A DNA stretch of 64,000 nt from Gammaproteobacteria bacterium (GTDB lineage Bacteria > Pseudomonadota > Gammaproteobacteria > Pseudomonadales > Halieaceae). The position numbers and the translations under genes were made by a program. The notes under the pieces are model-generated. The model saw nothing but the letters and a program-made list of their open reading frames with translations, did not search any database and was not told the origin of the DNA. Where the stretch lies: the NCBI GenBank assembly GCA_024742415.1, contig JANSYN010000012.1, positions 1-64,000 of the forward strand. The letters are read 5' to 3'. Positions 37,406-46,668 of this stretch are shown piece by piece. The stretch's first letter is position 1. Each line of letters begins with the position of its first letter.

Positions 37406-37912
37406 CTACGTCACGCCAATGGCCAGATGCAGCGTTATACAGGCCAGAACACCGGCGATGGCATCGTCTGCCATTACGCCGATTCCACCGTGCACCTGTC
37501 TGTCGAGCATACCAATGGGCCACGGTTTAACAACATCGAGAACTCTGAAAACTACAAAGCCGCAAACGATCCAGATAAATTCAGGCGGCACCGCCCACAT
37601 GGTTATCCAGAATCCGACAAACTCATCCCAGACGATACCGGGATGATCATGCACCTGCAGTTGCCGCCCCGCCACTGCGCAAATCCAGACCCCGGCTATT
37701 CCTGCGACCAGCACAAAAACGGTGTATGCAAACAGGCTCCAATCTGCGATCAGCAGATACAGGGGAATAGCGGCAAGAGTTCCAACAGTACCCGGCGCAC
37801 GGGGAGCCAGACCGCTGCCGAAGCCAAAGGCCAGCAACTGGGCCGGGTTTCTGAGCAGATCCGGCCGCAACAACTTGGGGGATGTCTTGTCAGTGCTTTC
37901 GTTCAACGCCAA
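37406..37912 (-). CDS. pgpA: Phosphatidylglycerophosphatase A
   Basis: Dephosphorylates phosphatidylglycerol phosphate in the inner membrane. 168 aa, four membrane segments. GFGSGLAPRAPGTVGTLAAIPL and VWDEFVGFWITM are the conserved PgpA motifs, and VKPWPIGMLDRQVHGGIGVM the C-terminal one. It normally follows thiL closely; here 131 bases intervene and contain a perfect palindrome (37945-37960). Confidence 0.94.
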   Translation of the reverse strand: MALNESTDKTSPKLLRPDLLRNPAQLLAFGFGSGLAPRAPGTVGTLAAIPLYLLIADWSLFAYTVFVLVAGIAGVWICAVAGRQLQVHDHPGIVWDEFVGFWITMWAVPPEFIWIVCGFVVFRVLDVVKPWPIGMLDRQVHGGIGVMADDAIAGVLACITLHLAIGVT

Positions 37913-37944
37913 TCTGCCTGTGTAATTGACCGGTTATTGTAATG

Positions 37945-37960
37945 GTCGTTTGCAAACGAC
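37945..37960. promoter_or_regulatory. Perfect 16-bp palindrome upstream of pgpA
   Basis: GTCGTTTGCAAACGAC is its own reverse complement; with one G/T exception the symmetry extends to 24 bases (37941-37964). It lies 33 bases upstream of the pgpA start in the thiL-pgpA gap. There is no loop and no T-run, so a dimeric repressor site is more likely than a terminator. The regulator is not identifiable. Confidence 0.55.
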
Positions 37961-38043
37961 TATTGCGCGCGAGCAGCGCCGCGCCGCGGGTTTGCTGTCA
38001 GCTATCGGCGCATTGCAGCGCGCACTTTGCGCCGCCCGCCAAC

Positions 38044-38973
38044 TCAGTGGTCCTGCCCAAAATGCTGATAGCCCGGACGACCCGGCAGATCCATTCCAGG
38101 ATCAACACCTTCACCCGCGACAACCCGGCCAATTCTCGTACCCGATGGCGCATCCCTGCCCGCTTCAATACAGTAGCACAGTTCATAATCGTCACCCCCT
38201 GTCAGCGCCCAAGTCAGGGCCTGCTTACGATCAATGTGGCGCTGCAACACTGACGACAGGGGCAGCGCCTGTGGGTCCAGTTCAATCCCAACACCGCTGG
38301 CGTTCGCAATATGCGACACATCTGCTACCAGGCCGTCGGAAATATCAATCGCCGCACTTGCCACATGCAACAGCTGCTGACCCAACTGTATGCGGGCCGT
38401 TGGCCGGTTGAAGCGCTCCAGCAGAAACTGTGCACTATGCGCGTCAGGCTGCCAGTGACCCTGCAAGAAGTGCAGCGCAGCAGCGGCGTCGCCCAGCGTC
38501 CCCGACACGTAAACCTCGTCACCCACCCGTGCGCCGCTGCGCAGCAGCGCCCCTGCGGCGGGCAGAGCACCCATGACTGACACCGAGATAGTCCGGGGCC
38601 CCCGCGTGGTATCACCACCAATCAGGGGTATGCCGTAGGCAGCAACGGCCTGTGCAACGCCCTGGCTGAAGGCATGTACCCACAGTTCGTCACTGTCAGG
38701 CAGCGTCAGGGCGATTGTCATTCCCAGGGGCCTTGCGCCCATAGCGGCAAGGTCGCTCACCGCAACAGCCACTGCCCGATAGCCAATATCCTCGGGAAAC
38801 GTATCAGGAAAAAAATGCGCCCCTTCGACCAGCGTATCCACCGAAGTCGCTAGCCGTTCGCCGTCTGCGAGCTGCACAATCGCACAGTCATCACCGACCG
38901 AGAGCTCAACGTGAGCGCCCGAGCCCAGCGCAGAAAAGTAACGGTAAATCAGGGAAAATTCGGTAAGAGGCAT
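38044..38973 (-). CDS. thiL: Thiamine-monophosphate kinase
   Basis: TMP + ATP to thiamine pyrophosphate. 309 aa. The N-terminal FSLIYRYFSALG, metal/ATP motifs VGDDCAIV and SVDTLVEG, GGDTTRGP and the C-terminal DISDGLVADVSHIA plus TGGDDYEL are all present. Starts with a TGATG overlap on nusB; the nusB-thiL-pgpA order is conserved in gammaproteobacteria. Confidence 0.95.
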   Translation of the reverse strand: MPLTEFSLIYRYFSALGSGAHVELSVGDDCAIVQLADGERLATSVDTLVEGAHFFPDTFPEDIGYRAVAVAVSDLAAMGARPLGMTIALTLPDSDELWVHAFSQGVAQAVAAYGIPLIGGDTTRGPRTISVSVMGALPAAGALLRSGARVGDEVYVSGTLGDAAAALHFLQGHWQPDAHSAQFLLERFNRPTARIQLGQQLLHVASAAIDISDGLVADVSHIANASGVGIELDPQALPLSSVLQRHIDRKQALTWALTGGDDYELCYCIEAGRDAPSGTRIGRVVAGEGVDPGMDLPGRPGYQHFGQDH

Positions 38974-39425
38974 CAGGGTGCCGCGTCGATTTCAACCTTG
39001 CGGATTTGTCGGGCGGCCTTATCAAGCACACCGTTGATGTACTTGTGGCTGTCGGTTGCACCAAATTTCTTCGCCAGCGCCACGGCTTCGTTGATAACCA
39101 CCTTGTAGGGCACGTCAATTCGTTCGTTCAGCTCAAACATTCCCATGCGCAGCAAGGTATGCTCGATGGGATCCAGGTCGTCAATAGGCCGGTCCAGCAG
39201 TGGCACCAGTGCCGCATCCAGTTCATCGACGCAGCCGGGTATCTGGTGCAGCAGGGCCTGGAAGTAAGCCAGGTCAACATGGGCAAAATCGTATTCCTGG
39301 GTGAACTCGTGCTCTATCTCGCCAAGGGAGGCCTGCGCCATATACCACTGGTACAGGGCCTGCATAGCATAGTGGCGCGCCTTACGACGCTCCGCACCCA
39401 ACCGGCTATGCGCAACGGCAGGCAT
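38973..39425 (-). CDS. nusB: Transcription antitermination factor NusB
   Basis: Binds boxA RNA with NusE (S10) in rRNA antitermination. 150 aa all-helical. ARHYAMQALYQWYMA and the C-terminal PYKVVINEAVALAKKFGATDSHKYINGVLD are the NusB signatures. Overlaps ribH and thiL by single bases at either end. Confidence 0.95.
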   Translation of the reverse strand: MPAVAHSRLGAERRKARHYAMQALYQWYMAQASLGEIEHEFTQEYDFAHVDLAYFQALLHQIPGCVDELDAALVPLLDRPIDDLDPIEHTLLRMGMFELNERIDVPYKVVINEAVALAKKFGATDSHKYINGVLDKAARQIRKVEIDAAP

Positions 39426-39898
39426 TAACGCAGCTTGCCGAGCAGGCTGACCATTTCAATGGCTGACAGGGCAGCTTCCTCGCCCTTGTTGCCGGCCTTG
39501 GTACCTGAGCGCTCAACGGCCTGCTCAATGGTGTCGACCGTGAGCACACCAAAAGCGACAGGAACACCGGACTCCATCGTGACCGAGGCAAGACCTTTTG
39601 TGCATTCGCCCGCCACATACTCGAAATGCGGTGTACCGCCACGAATCACAGCGCCCAGGGCAATAATCGCATCAACATCGCCCTTGTCCGCCACCGCTTT
39701 GCATACCAGCGGGATCTCGAAGGCGCCCGGCGCCCGGACGATCGTTATCTGCTTGTGCGCAACGCCATGGCGACGCAGTGTATCCAGGGCACCTTCGAGC
39801 AAATGCTCAACCACAAAACTGTTCCAGCGCCCCACCACGACACAGTATTTGCCTTTACCGCTGGCCAGGTCACCTTCTATCGTTTGAATATCCGTCAT
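39425..39898 (-). CDS. ribH: 6,7-dimethyl-8-ribityllumazine synthase
   Basis: Condenses 5-amino-6-ribitylaminouracil with 3,4-dihydroxy-2-butanone 4-phosphate. 157 aa. [44 protein letters not shown] (with the active His region) and [17 protein letters not shown] are conserved. Its butanone phosphate substrate would have to come from RibBA (39923), whose active-site loop is altered. Confidence 0.95.
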   Translation of the reverse strand: MTDIQTIEGDLASGKGKYCVVVGRWNSFVVEHLLEGALDTLRRHGVAHKQITIVRAPGAFEIPLVCKAVADKGDVDAIIALGAVIRGGTPHFEYVAGECTKGLASVTMESGVPVAFGVLTVDTIEQAVERSGTKAGNKGEEAALSAIEMVSLLGKLR

Positions 39899-39922
39899 GT
39901 CTCTTTCCTTTTATGCCGTGTG

Positions 39923-41056
39923 CTATTGCTGTTCGCTATCCACAAACTCCAGCACTTCGAGGTCGAATCCGGAGATAGCATTGTACTTTATAGGAGCGCC
40001 CATCAGATGGATCTTTCCTACTCCCAGATCCTTGAGAATCTGTGAACCAATTCCCACCGTTGTGTAGCTGTCGCGCGCTGCTGCCGAAGCTACAGTGGGG
40101 CTGCCGAGCACGCGATCTACACTGTCCAGCACCTGGTCCGCGCTCTCTACTCGCGACAGCAGAACGATGACACCCGAGCCTTTTTCGGCAACCGCGCGCA
40201 TGCATTTTGCGAAGGTCCAGGTTGACTTGCCATCGATACGACTGGTCACGAGGTCACGCATCACTGACTGCAAATGCACGCGCACCAGCGTCGGCTCGTC
40301 GGCGATGATGCTGCCCTTGAACAGCGCAAGGTGGACATCACCATCGGTCTGATCGCGGTAGACATTGAGATTGAACTGTCCAAACTCTGTTTCAATGCTG
40401 CCCTGGCGGATACATGCGATGGTGCGTTCATTGACCATTCGAAAATGAATCAGGTCAGCCACAGTACCCATGCGCAGGCCATGGCGCTGCGCAAATTCCT
40501 TCAGAGCAGGGCCGTCGGCGAGTTCGCCCTCGGGCGTCAGAATATCGGCAATGACCGCCGCAGGATGCAAACCCGCCAACTGTGCATAATCACAGCCTGC
40601 CTCGGTGTGGCCGGCACGTGTCAACACGCCCCCGGCAACCGCCGTCAAGGGAAATATGTGTCCGGGCTGGACAATATCGGCAGGTACCGCATGCGGCGCC
40701 ACGGCGGCCTGCACAGTGCGCGCGCGATCCGCGGCGGATATACCGGTATCGATGCCGACTGTCGCTTCAATGGACAGCGTGAAGTTGGACTTTTCACCCT
40801 GGGCTGCATCCACCATGGGCGGAAGATCAAGCTGCCGGCAACGTTCTTCAGTCAAGGTCAGGCAGATCAGTCCACGCGCCTGGCGCGCCATGAAGTTCAC
40901 GTGGTCTGCGTTGCAGTGTTCTGCCGCAACCATTACCACACCCTCGTTATGACTGTCGGCATCGTCATCCAGCAACACGACCATGCGACCCTGCCGCATA
41001 TCGCTGATGAGCTCGTCAACCGTGCTTAGTTCCATGTTCGTTCCCGTGGTTGTCAT
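39923..41056 (-). CDS. ribBA: RibBA-type protein: dihydroxybutanone phosphate synthase plus degenerate GTP cyclohydrolase II domain
   Basis: 377 aa from ATG 41056, which overlaps the ribE stop (TGATG). N-terminal RibB domain (to about residue 205) has SIEATVGIDTGISAADRA and RAGHTEAGCDYA. The metal-binding loop, normally DDEDRENEGD, reads DDDADSHNEGV, so the conserved Arg-Glu is Ser-His and the last Asp is Val. The C-terminal half follows the cyclohydrolase II fold, but the three zinc cysteines are absent (HLQSVMRDLVTSRIDG instead). A complete ribA lies at 36089, so loss in the second half is tolerable; loss in the first half is unexpected. The synthase may be altered or inactive. Confidence 0.85.
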   Translation of the reverse strand: MTTTGTNMELSTVDELISDMRQGRMVVLLDDDADSHNEGVVMVAAEHCNADHVNFMARQARGLICLTLTEERCRQLDLPPMVDAAQGEKSNFTLSIEATVGIDTGISAADRARTVQAAVAPHAVPADIVQPGHIFPLTAVAGGVLTRAGHTEAGCDYAQLAGLHPAAVIADILTPEGELADGPALKEFAQRHGLRMGTVADLIHFRMVNERTIACIRQGSIETEFGQFNLNVYRDQTDGDVHLALFKGSIIADEPTLVRVHLQSVMRDLVTSRIDGKSTWTFAKCMRAVAEKGSGVIVLLSRVESADQVLDSVDRVLGSPTVASAAARDSYTTVGIGSQILKDLGVGKIHLMGAPIKYNAISGFDLEVLEFVDSEQQ

Positions 41057-41709
41057 CAACGCAGGAAGCCGTTGTCAGCCAATGTATCCATCGTCAGTTC
41101 GCCGGCGCGTGCCGCCGCATCGCCCTGGATAAGGCGCTCGAGGTAACGCGCAATGACATCCACCTCCAGATTGACTTTCGAGCCCGGTTGATAAGTACCA
41201 AAAATGGTTTCTGACATCGTTTGCGGGATGATATTGAGGTCGAATTCCGCCCCGTTGACGCTGTTTACCGTCAAGCTGGTGCCATCGATGCAAATGCTGC
41301 CCTTGTGGGCAATGTATTTTGCCAGCGCGTCAGGGGCGCGCACTACCACCTGTATCGACCGCGCATCCTCACGCAGGCTGACGATCTCACCCATACCATC
41401 AACATGGCCACTGACAATATGACCACCGAGCCGACTTTGCGGCGTCAGCGCTTTTTCCAGGTTGACGGGTGAGCCCTCTTGCAACTCACCCAACGTGGTC
41501 AGGCGCAGCGACTCTCCGGAGACATCGGCCCAGTAGCCGTCGCCAGGCAGATCTACCACTGTCAGGCAAACGCCATTGGTACAGATGCTATCGCCAAGCG
41601 CGACATCTCCCATAGGAAGCTTGCCGGCTGCCACATACAGGCGCATGTCGCCTCCCTGTGGCTGCATGCGAACGATATGGCCTACGGCCTGAATGATTCC
41701 TGTAAACAT
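41056..41709 (-). CDS. ribE: Riboflavin synthase, alpha chain
   Basis: Dismutates two lumazines to riboflavin and the pyrimidine precursor. 217 aa, two tandem lumazine-binding barrels: MFTGIIQAVGHIV and GDSICTNGVCLTVVDL in the first, GHIVSGHVDGMGEIVSL and KGSICIDGTSLTVNSV in the second. Start ATG 41709 (MFTGII is the universal N terminus); a longer open frame upstream overlaps ribD and is not used. Confidence 0.95.
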   Translation of the reverse strand: MFTGIIQAVGHIVRMQPQGGDMRLYVAAGKLPMGDVALGDSICTNGVCLTVVDLPGDGYWADVSGESLRLTTLGELQEGSPVNLEKALTPQSRLGGHIVSGHVDGMGEIVSLREDARSIQVVVRAPDALAKYIAHKGSICIDGTSLTVNSVNGAEFDLNIIPQTMSETIFGTYQPGSKVNLEVDVIARYLERLIQGDAAARAGELTMDTLADNGFLR

Positions 41710-41731
41710 AGTGACTTGTTGCCTCGTTGCA

Positions 41732-42853
41732 CTAACGCCGGTTCGTGGCTTCGACGGGCACCGCGGTAAAGCGCCAATCCTGGCCCACCTTACGTACGTC
41801 CCGGATATCGAGCTGGACCTTTTCCGCCATGTCGGTGAACGGCAGGTTGAACAATGGCCGTGCATCGCTGCCCAGCAAACAGGGGGCCATGTAAATAATG
41901 AGCTCATCCAACAGGCCCGCCTGCAGGAAGGCGCCTGCGACGCGGGGGCCTGATTCTACCAGAATTTCGTTGCACTGCCGTGCGCTCATGGCCGCCACCA
42001 GGCTGTGCAGGTCAAGCCCTTCGCCGGCCGGCAGTGCCAGCAGATCAAGATGAGCATGGGTTTGCTCTACCGCCGTGCCCTGGGCGTAGCACAGCAGGCT
42101 GGGGGCACGATCATCGAGTACCCGGGCGTCCGCCGGTGTGCGTAAGGCGGAATCCAGCACCACCCGTAACGGGTGGCGGCGGGCGGCGCGCGCCCTGCTG
42201 GCATCGTCCACGCCCAATTCTGCAGGGCGCACCGTAAGCGAACTGTTATCGGCCAGGATTGACCCGACGCCGGTGACAATGGCGCAGGACTGTGCGCGCA
42301 GGCGCTGCACATCCTGCCGGGCTGCTGCCCCGGTGATCCACTGGCTCTGGCCGGAGGCCATCGCTGTGCGGCCATCCAGCGACATCGCCAGTTTGGCCCG
42401 CACGCGCCCACGACCGCGACGCATTCGCGCCAGAAAACCCGCAATCAACTGTTCGGCTTCCCCCTGCAGAACGCCACAGTGCACGTCCACCCCGGCCGCG
42501 CGTAGATGCCCAAGACCGCCTCCACCCACCTGCGGGTTAGGGTCTGCCAGCGCCGCCACAACGCGAGTCACTCCTGCATCGATAAGGGCCTGGGCGCAGG
42601 GACCGGTTTTGCCGTGATGGTTGCACGGCTCCAGCGTGACATAGGCGGTGGACCCGCGCGCATCGCCCGCTGCTTGCAGTGCTTCGATCTCTGCATGGTT
42701 GCCACCTGCCGGCTGCGTAAATCCCTCGCCGATAACCTGGCCATCGCGCACCAGCACGCAACCCACGTGCGGATTGGGGGCGGCCCAGTACTGGCCGTTG
42801 CGGGCCAGCTGCAGCGCGCGCGCCATCATTGTAATGTCAGTAGCGGTGTCCAT
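41732..42853 (-). CDS. ribD: Bifunctional diaminohydroxyphosphoribosylaminopyrimidine deaminase / 5-amino-6-(5-phosphoribosylamino)uracil reductase
   Basis: Second and third steps of riboflavin synthesis. 373 aa from ATG 42853. The deaminase half carries the zinc motif NHAEIEAL and TLEPCNHHGKTGPCAQALI. The reductase half has AKLAMSLDGRTAMASGQSQWI and the NADPH region ILVESGPRVAGAFL. 21 bases downstream of nrdR, the usual arrangement. Confidence 0.95.
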   Translation of the reverse strand: MDTATDITMMARALQLARNGQYWAAPNPHVGCVLVRDGQVIGEGFTQPAGGNHAEIEALQAAGDARGSTAYVTLEPCNHHGKTGPCAQALIDAGVTRVVAALADPNPQVGGGGLGHLRAAGVDVHCGVLQGEAEQLIAGFLARMRRGRGRVRAKLAMSLDGRTAMASGQSQWITGAAARQDVQRLRAQSCAIVTGVGSILADNSSLTVRPAELGVDDASRARAARRHPLRVVLDSALRTPADARVLDDRAPSLLCYAQGTAVEQTHAHLDLLALPAGEGLDLHSLVAAMSARQCNEILVESGPRVAGAFLQAGLLDELIIYMAPCLLGSDARPLFNLPFTDMAEKVQLDIRDVRKVGQDWRFTAVPVEATNRR

Positions 42854-42874
42854 GCCCAAGGGCCCCAAACGCGC

Positions 42875-43339
42875 CTATTGTGCGCTGGGCTCGGCCTCCA
42901 ATCGCTCGATTTCGTCGCGAAACTCGGCGATGTCCTGGAAACTCCGGTAAACGGAAGCGAAGCGCACATAGGCTACCTGGTCCAGCTTCTTCAAGTGCTC
43001 CATCACCAGTTCACCCAGGACGAGCGATTTGATCTCTCGTTCACCGGTCGCACGAAGGACGTGCTTGATGCTGTTGATCACCGCTTCGACGTCTTCAACC
43101 GACACTGGCCGTTTCTCCAGCGCGCGGGTGAAGCCGGCGCGCAGCTTGCGCTCATCAAAGGGCTGCCGGTTGCCGTCTTGCTTGATGATGCGCGGCATCA
43201 CCAGCTCCGCCACCTCGTAGGTTGTAAAACGCTCACTGCAACTGACACACTCCCGGCGGCGGCGCACCTGGTCGCCCTCGGCAACCAGTCGCGAATCGAT
43301 GACCTTGGTATCGTCGGCAGAGCAAAACGGACAGTGCAT
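42875..43339 (-). CDS. nrdR: Transcriptional repressor NrdR
   Basis: ATP/dATP-sensing repressor of ribonucleotide reductase genes. 154 aa. N-terminal zinc ribbon [17 protein letters not shown] ... [12 protein letters not shown] with four cysteines, then the ATP-cone ([21 protein letters not shown]). The following ribD-ribE-ribBA order is conserved. No NrdR box is obvious next to the gene itself. Confidence 0.96.
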   Translation of the reverse strand: MHCPFCSADDTKVIDSRLVAEGDQVRRRRECVSCSERFTTYEVAELVMPRIIKQDGNRQPFDERKLRAGFTRALEKRPVSVEDVEAVINSIKHVLRATGEREIKSLVLGELVMEHLKKLDQVAYVRFASVYRSFQDIAEFRDEIERLEAEPSAQ

Positions 43340-43445
43340 TGTGGATACTCATTGCGCTAAGTGGCTGAACAATAACATATTTCCCAATCGCGGCGCTTCC
43401 CTAATTTAGGGTAGGAAGACGCCAGTACAGGGGGCGACGAGGGGC

Positions 43446-43473
43446 AAAAAAAAGGGAGCCGCAGCTCCCCTTT
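43446..43473 (-). terminator. Rho-independent terminator of glyA
   Basis: On the minus strand the arms GGGAGC and GCTCCC (43469-43464 and 43459-43454) enclose a four-base loop and are followed by eight T (43453-43446). It starts just past the glyA stop at 43491 and separates glyA from nrdR-ribD. Confidence 0.9.
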
Positions 43474-43490
43474 CCGGTGCACCCTGCCCT

Positions 43491-44753
43491 CTAGCGATAG
43501 ACGGGGAAACGGGCGCAGATCTCCAGCACCTGGTCTTTCACGCGGGCGATCACCGCGTCGGAGTTGCCGTTTTCCAACGATTCCAACACATCGCACATCC
43601 AGCCGGTCAACTGGACAGTTTCGGCCTCGCGAAAACCGCGCGTAGTGATCGCCGGGGTGCCCACTCGGAGGCCGGAGGTGATAAAGGGTGAACGCGGGTC
43701 ATTGGGTACGGCATTCTTGTTCACGGTGATATTGGCCGCGCCAAGCGCCGCATCGGCGTCCTTGCCGGTATAGGGCTTGTCGATGAGATCAACCAGCATC
43801 AGGTGGTTTTCCGTCCCACCAGAGACAATTTTTATACCGCGTTCCATAAACGCCGCCGCCATTGCCTTGGCGTTCTTCACGACCTGTTTCTGGTACTCGA
43901 CAAATTCCGGTGAGGCGGCCTCTTTAAAGCTGACAGCCTTGGCGGCAATGACGTGCATCAATGGACCACCCTGGCCACCGGGGAACACCGCAGAGTTGAA
44001 TTTTTTCTCCAGGGCTTCATTGGCGCGCGCCAGGATAATGCCGCCGCGCGGCCCGCGCAGCGTTTTGTGCGTTGTTGAAGTCACGACATCGGCAAATGGC
44101 ACGGGGTTGGGGTACACACCGGCAGCGACAAGGCCGGCAACATGCGCCATATCAACCAGCAGGTAAGCACCGGCTTTATCGGCAATTTCACGAAAGCGCG
44201 ACCAATCCATAATCTGCGAATAGGCCGAGAAACCGGCCACGATCATCCGCGGTTTGTGCTCCAGGGCCAACGCCTCAACCTGGTCGTAATCGACTTCGCC
44301 GGTGGCAGCGTTAAGGCCATACTGGACTGCGTTATACATCTTGCCGGAAAAATTCGGAGCTGCACCATGCGTGAGGTGCCCGCCGTCTGCCAGGCCCATT
44401 CCCAGTATGGTATCGCCAGGCGTACACAACGCCAGGTATACGGCCGCATTGGCCTGCGAACCAGAGTGGGGTTGCACATTGGCATAATCTGCACCAAACA
44501 GGGCCTTCGCACGCTCGATTGCCAGGACCTCGGCCTTATCCACAAACTCGCAGCCGCCGTAATAACGCTTACCGGGATAGCCCTCTGCGTACTTATTGGT
44601 CAGCGCAGTGCCCTGAGCCTGCATGACACGAGGACTGGCATAATTTTCCGAAGCAATGAGTTCGATGTGTTCTTCCTGCCGGCGCTCCTCTTCGCTGATC
44701 GCGCTTTGAAGCTCGTCGTCGAATCCTTCAATACTCATGCTCTTGTCAAACAT
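43491..44753 (-). CDS. glyA: Serine hydroxymethyltransferase
   Basis: PLP enzyme interconverting serine and glycine with tetrahydrofolate. 420 aa from ATG 44753 ([15 protein letters not shown]); an in-frame extension is not family-like. [31 protein letters not shown], and the PLP lysine in [16 protein letters not shown] are present, as is the C-terminal [16 protein letters not shown]. Followed by a clear terminator. Confidence 0.97.
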   Translation of the reverse strand: MFDKSMSIEGFDDELQSAISEEERRQEEHIELIASENYASPRVMQAQGTALTNKYAEGYPGKRYYGGCEFVDKAEVLAIERAKALFGADYANVQPHSGSQANAAVYLALCTPGDTILGMGLADGGHLTHGAAPNFSGKMYNAVQYGLNAATGEVDYDQVEALALEHKPRMIVAGFSAYSQIMDWSRFREIADKAGAYLLVDMAHVAGLVAAGVYPNPVPFADVVTSTTHKTLRGPRGGIILARANEALEKKFNSAVFPGGQGGPLMHVIAAKAVSFKEAASPEFVEYQKQVVKNAKAMAAAFMERGIKIVSGGTENHLMLVDLIDKPYTGKDADAALGAANITVNKNAVPNDPRSPFITSGLRVGTPAITTRGFREAETVQLTGWMCDVLESLENGNSDAVIARVKDQVLEICARFPVYR

Positions 44754-44966
44754 GCTGACCCCCTGCCTGGTGAATCCGGCACGCTGCACGCTCGCCGGGA
44801 AGCCGCGCATTTTACAGAAAAAGACGGCGGCAAAGAAGCGGATCGGCGCCAAAATTGGCCTGCTTCTCGTCACTAACAGGACAGGCTGTAGCGGCCGCGC
44901 GGATGCCCATGGACGACAGTCCTGCTACACTTTGCGCGTTTTCATTTTCACAAAGAGCACTGCCCG

Positions 44967-46631
44967 ATGGCCCAGTATGTTTACACCATGAATCGCGTTG
45001 GCAAAGTTGTACCGCCGAAAAAGAAAATCCTTGAAGACATCTCACTGTCATTTTTTCCCGGCGCCAAGATTGGTGTGTTGGGCCTCAATGGCTCCGGCAA
45101 GTCCACTTTGCTACGCATCATGGCGGGCCTCGATACCGACATCCTCGGCGAAGCGCGACCGCAGCCGGGCATCAAGATTGGTTACCTGCCGCAGGAGCCA
45201 CAGCTCAATCCGGACAAAGACGTGCGCGGCAATGTGGAGGAAGGGGTGCAGGAAGCGATAGACGCCCTGGCAGCGCTGGAGCAGGTCTATGCAAAATATG
45301 CCGAAGAAGACGCCGACTTCGATGCGCTGGCCAAGGAGCAGGCAAGACTTGAAGACATCATCCAGGCCTCGGATGCACACAATATCGACCACAGGCTGGA
45401 GGTGGCCGCTGACGCCTTACGTTTACCGCCCTGGGATGCGGATGTCACCACGCTATCGGGCGGTGAGCTGCGCCGGGTTGCGCTGTGCCGGCTGTTGCTC
45501 TCCAACCCCGACATGCTCCTGCTGGACGAGCCTACTAACCACCTGGACGCTGAAAGCGTGGGTTGGCTGGAGCGTTTCCTGCACGACTTCCCCGGCACCG
45601 TGGTGGCAATCACGCATGACCGCTACTTTCTCGACAATGCCGCCGGCTGGATTCTTGAGCTGGACAGAGGTCGCGGCATTCCCTACGAGGGCAACTACTC
45701 CGACTGGCTGGATGCCAAGGAGCAACGCCTGGAACAGGAAAAGCGGCAGGAGGCATCACACCGCAGCGCCATCAAGGCTGAACTGGAATGGGTGCGCAGT
45801 AATCCCAAGGGCCGTCAGGCCAAGAGCAAGGCGCGGCTGCAGCGCTTTGAAGAGCTGCAATCGCAAGAGTTCCAGGCGCGCAATGAAACCAACGAGATTT
45901 ACATCCCGCCCGGGCCGCGCCTGGGAGACAAGGTCATCGACGTCCAGAATCTGCAAAAAACCTATGGCGATAGACTGCTATTTGACCAGGTATCGTTCTC
46001 CGTTCCCAAAGGCAGCATTGTCGGGATTATCGGGGCCAACGGAATGGGTAAATCAACACTGTTCAAAATCCTGATGGGCATCGAGTCCCCTGATGGCGGC
46101 AGCGTGGAGGTGGGTGAGACCGTGCAGCTGGGCTATGTCGATCAGTCGCGCGATGACCTTGACGGTGGCAAAACGGTTTGGGAAGAGGTGTCAGACGCTC
46201 AGGATGTCCTACGCATCGGCAGCTACGAGGTGCCCTCGCGGTCCTACGTGGGGCGCTTCAATTTCAAAGGTTCCGACCAACAAAAATTCGTCAAGGACCT
46301 GTCCGGCGGGGAGCGCAACCGACTGCATCTGGCAAAGCTATTGAAGCAGGGCGCAAACGTTTTACTGCTCGACGAGCCCACCAATGACCTGGATGTAGAA
46401 ACCCTGCGCGCACTCGAAGAAGCCCTGCTGGCCTTTCCCGGCGCTGCTATGGTGATCTCCCACGATCGCTGGTTCCTTGACCGGATTGCCACGCACATTC
46501 TTGCCTATGAAGATGACGGGAACGTTGTGTTCCACGAGGGCAACTTTTCCGACTACGAGGAAGACCGCAAGGCCCGCCTCGGCGCCGCGGCCGAGCAACC
46601 GCAGCGCCTGAAGTATCGCAAGCTGAAATAG
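44967..46631 (+). CDS. ettA: Energy-dependent translational throttle protein EttA (ABC-F)
   Basis: ABC-F ATPase that binds the ribosomal E site and gates entry into elongation according to ATP/ADP. 554 aa. Walker A GLNGSGKST and GANGMGKST, signatures LSGGELRR and LSGGERNR, Walker B LLLDEPTNHLD and LLLDEPTNDLD, and the P-site tRNA interaction linker between domains (KGRQAKSKARLQRFEEL). Divergent from glyA across about 210 bases. Confidence 0.96.
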   Translation: MAQYVYTMNRVGKVVPPKKKILEDISLSFFPGAKIGVLGLNGSGKSTLLRIMAGLDTDILGEARPQPGIKIGYLPQEPQLNPDKDVRGNVEEGVQEAIDALAALEQVYAKYAEEDADFDALAKEQARLEDIIQASDAHNIDHRLEVAADALRLPPWDADVTTLSGGELRRVALCRLLLSNPDMLLLDEPTNHLDAESVGWLERFLHDFPGTVVAITHDRYFLDNAAGWILELDRGRGIPYEGNYSDWLDAKEQRLEQEKRQEASHRSAIKAELEWVRSNPKGRQAKSKARLQRFEELQSQEFQARNETNEIYIPPGPRLGDKVIDVQNLQKTYGDRLLFDQVSFSVPKGSIVGIIGANGMGKSTLFKILMGIESPDGGSVEVGETVQLGYVDQSRDDLDGGKTVWEEVSDAQDVLRIGSYEVPSRSYVGRFNFKGSDQQKFVKDLSGGERNRLHLAKLLKQGANVLLLDEPTNDLDVETLRALEEALLAFPGAAMVISHDRWFLDRIATHILAYEDDGNVVFHEGNFSDYEEDRKARLGAAAEQPQRLKYRKLK

Positions 46632-46668
46632 TGGCCTGGCCAAGCACTCGAACAGGTCGCAGCGCCCG

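Noticed and set aside
40274..41029. 251-codon open frame on the plus strand opposite ribBA
   Set aside because: It is the antisense of a well-supported gene, with no family motifs and no ribosome site.
36686..43490. FMN riboswitch in the riboflavin block
   Set aside because: No RFN-element core was found upstream of ribA, ribD, ribE or ribBA; most of these starts overlap or nearly abut preceding genes.
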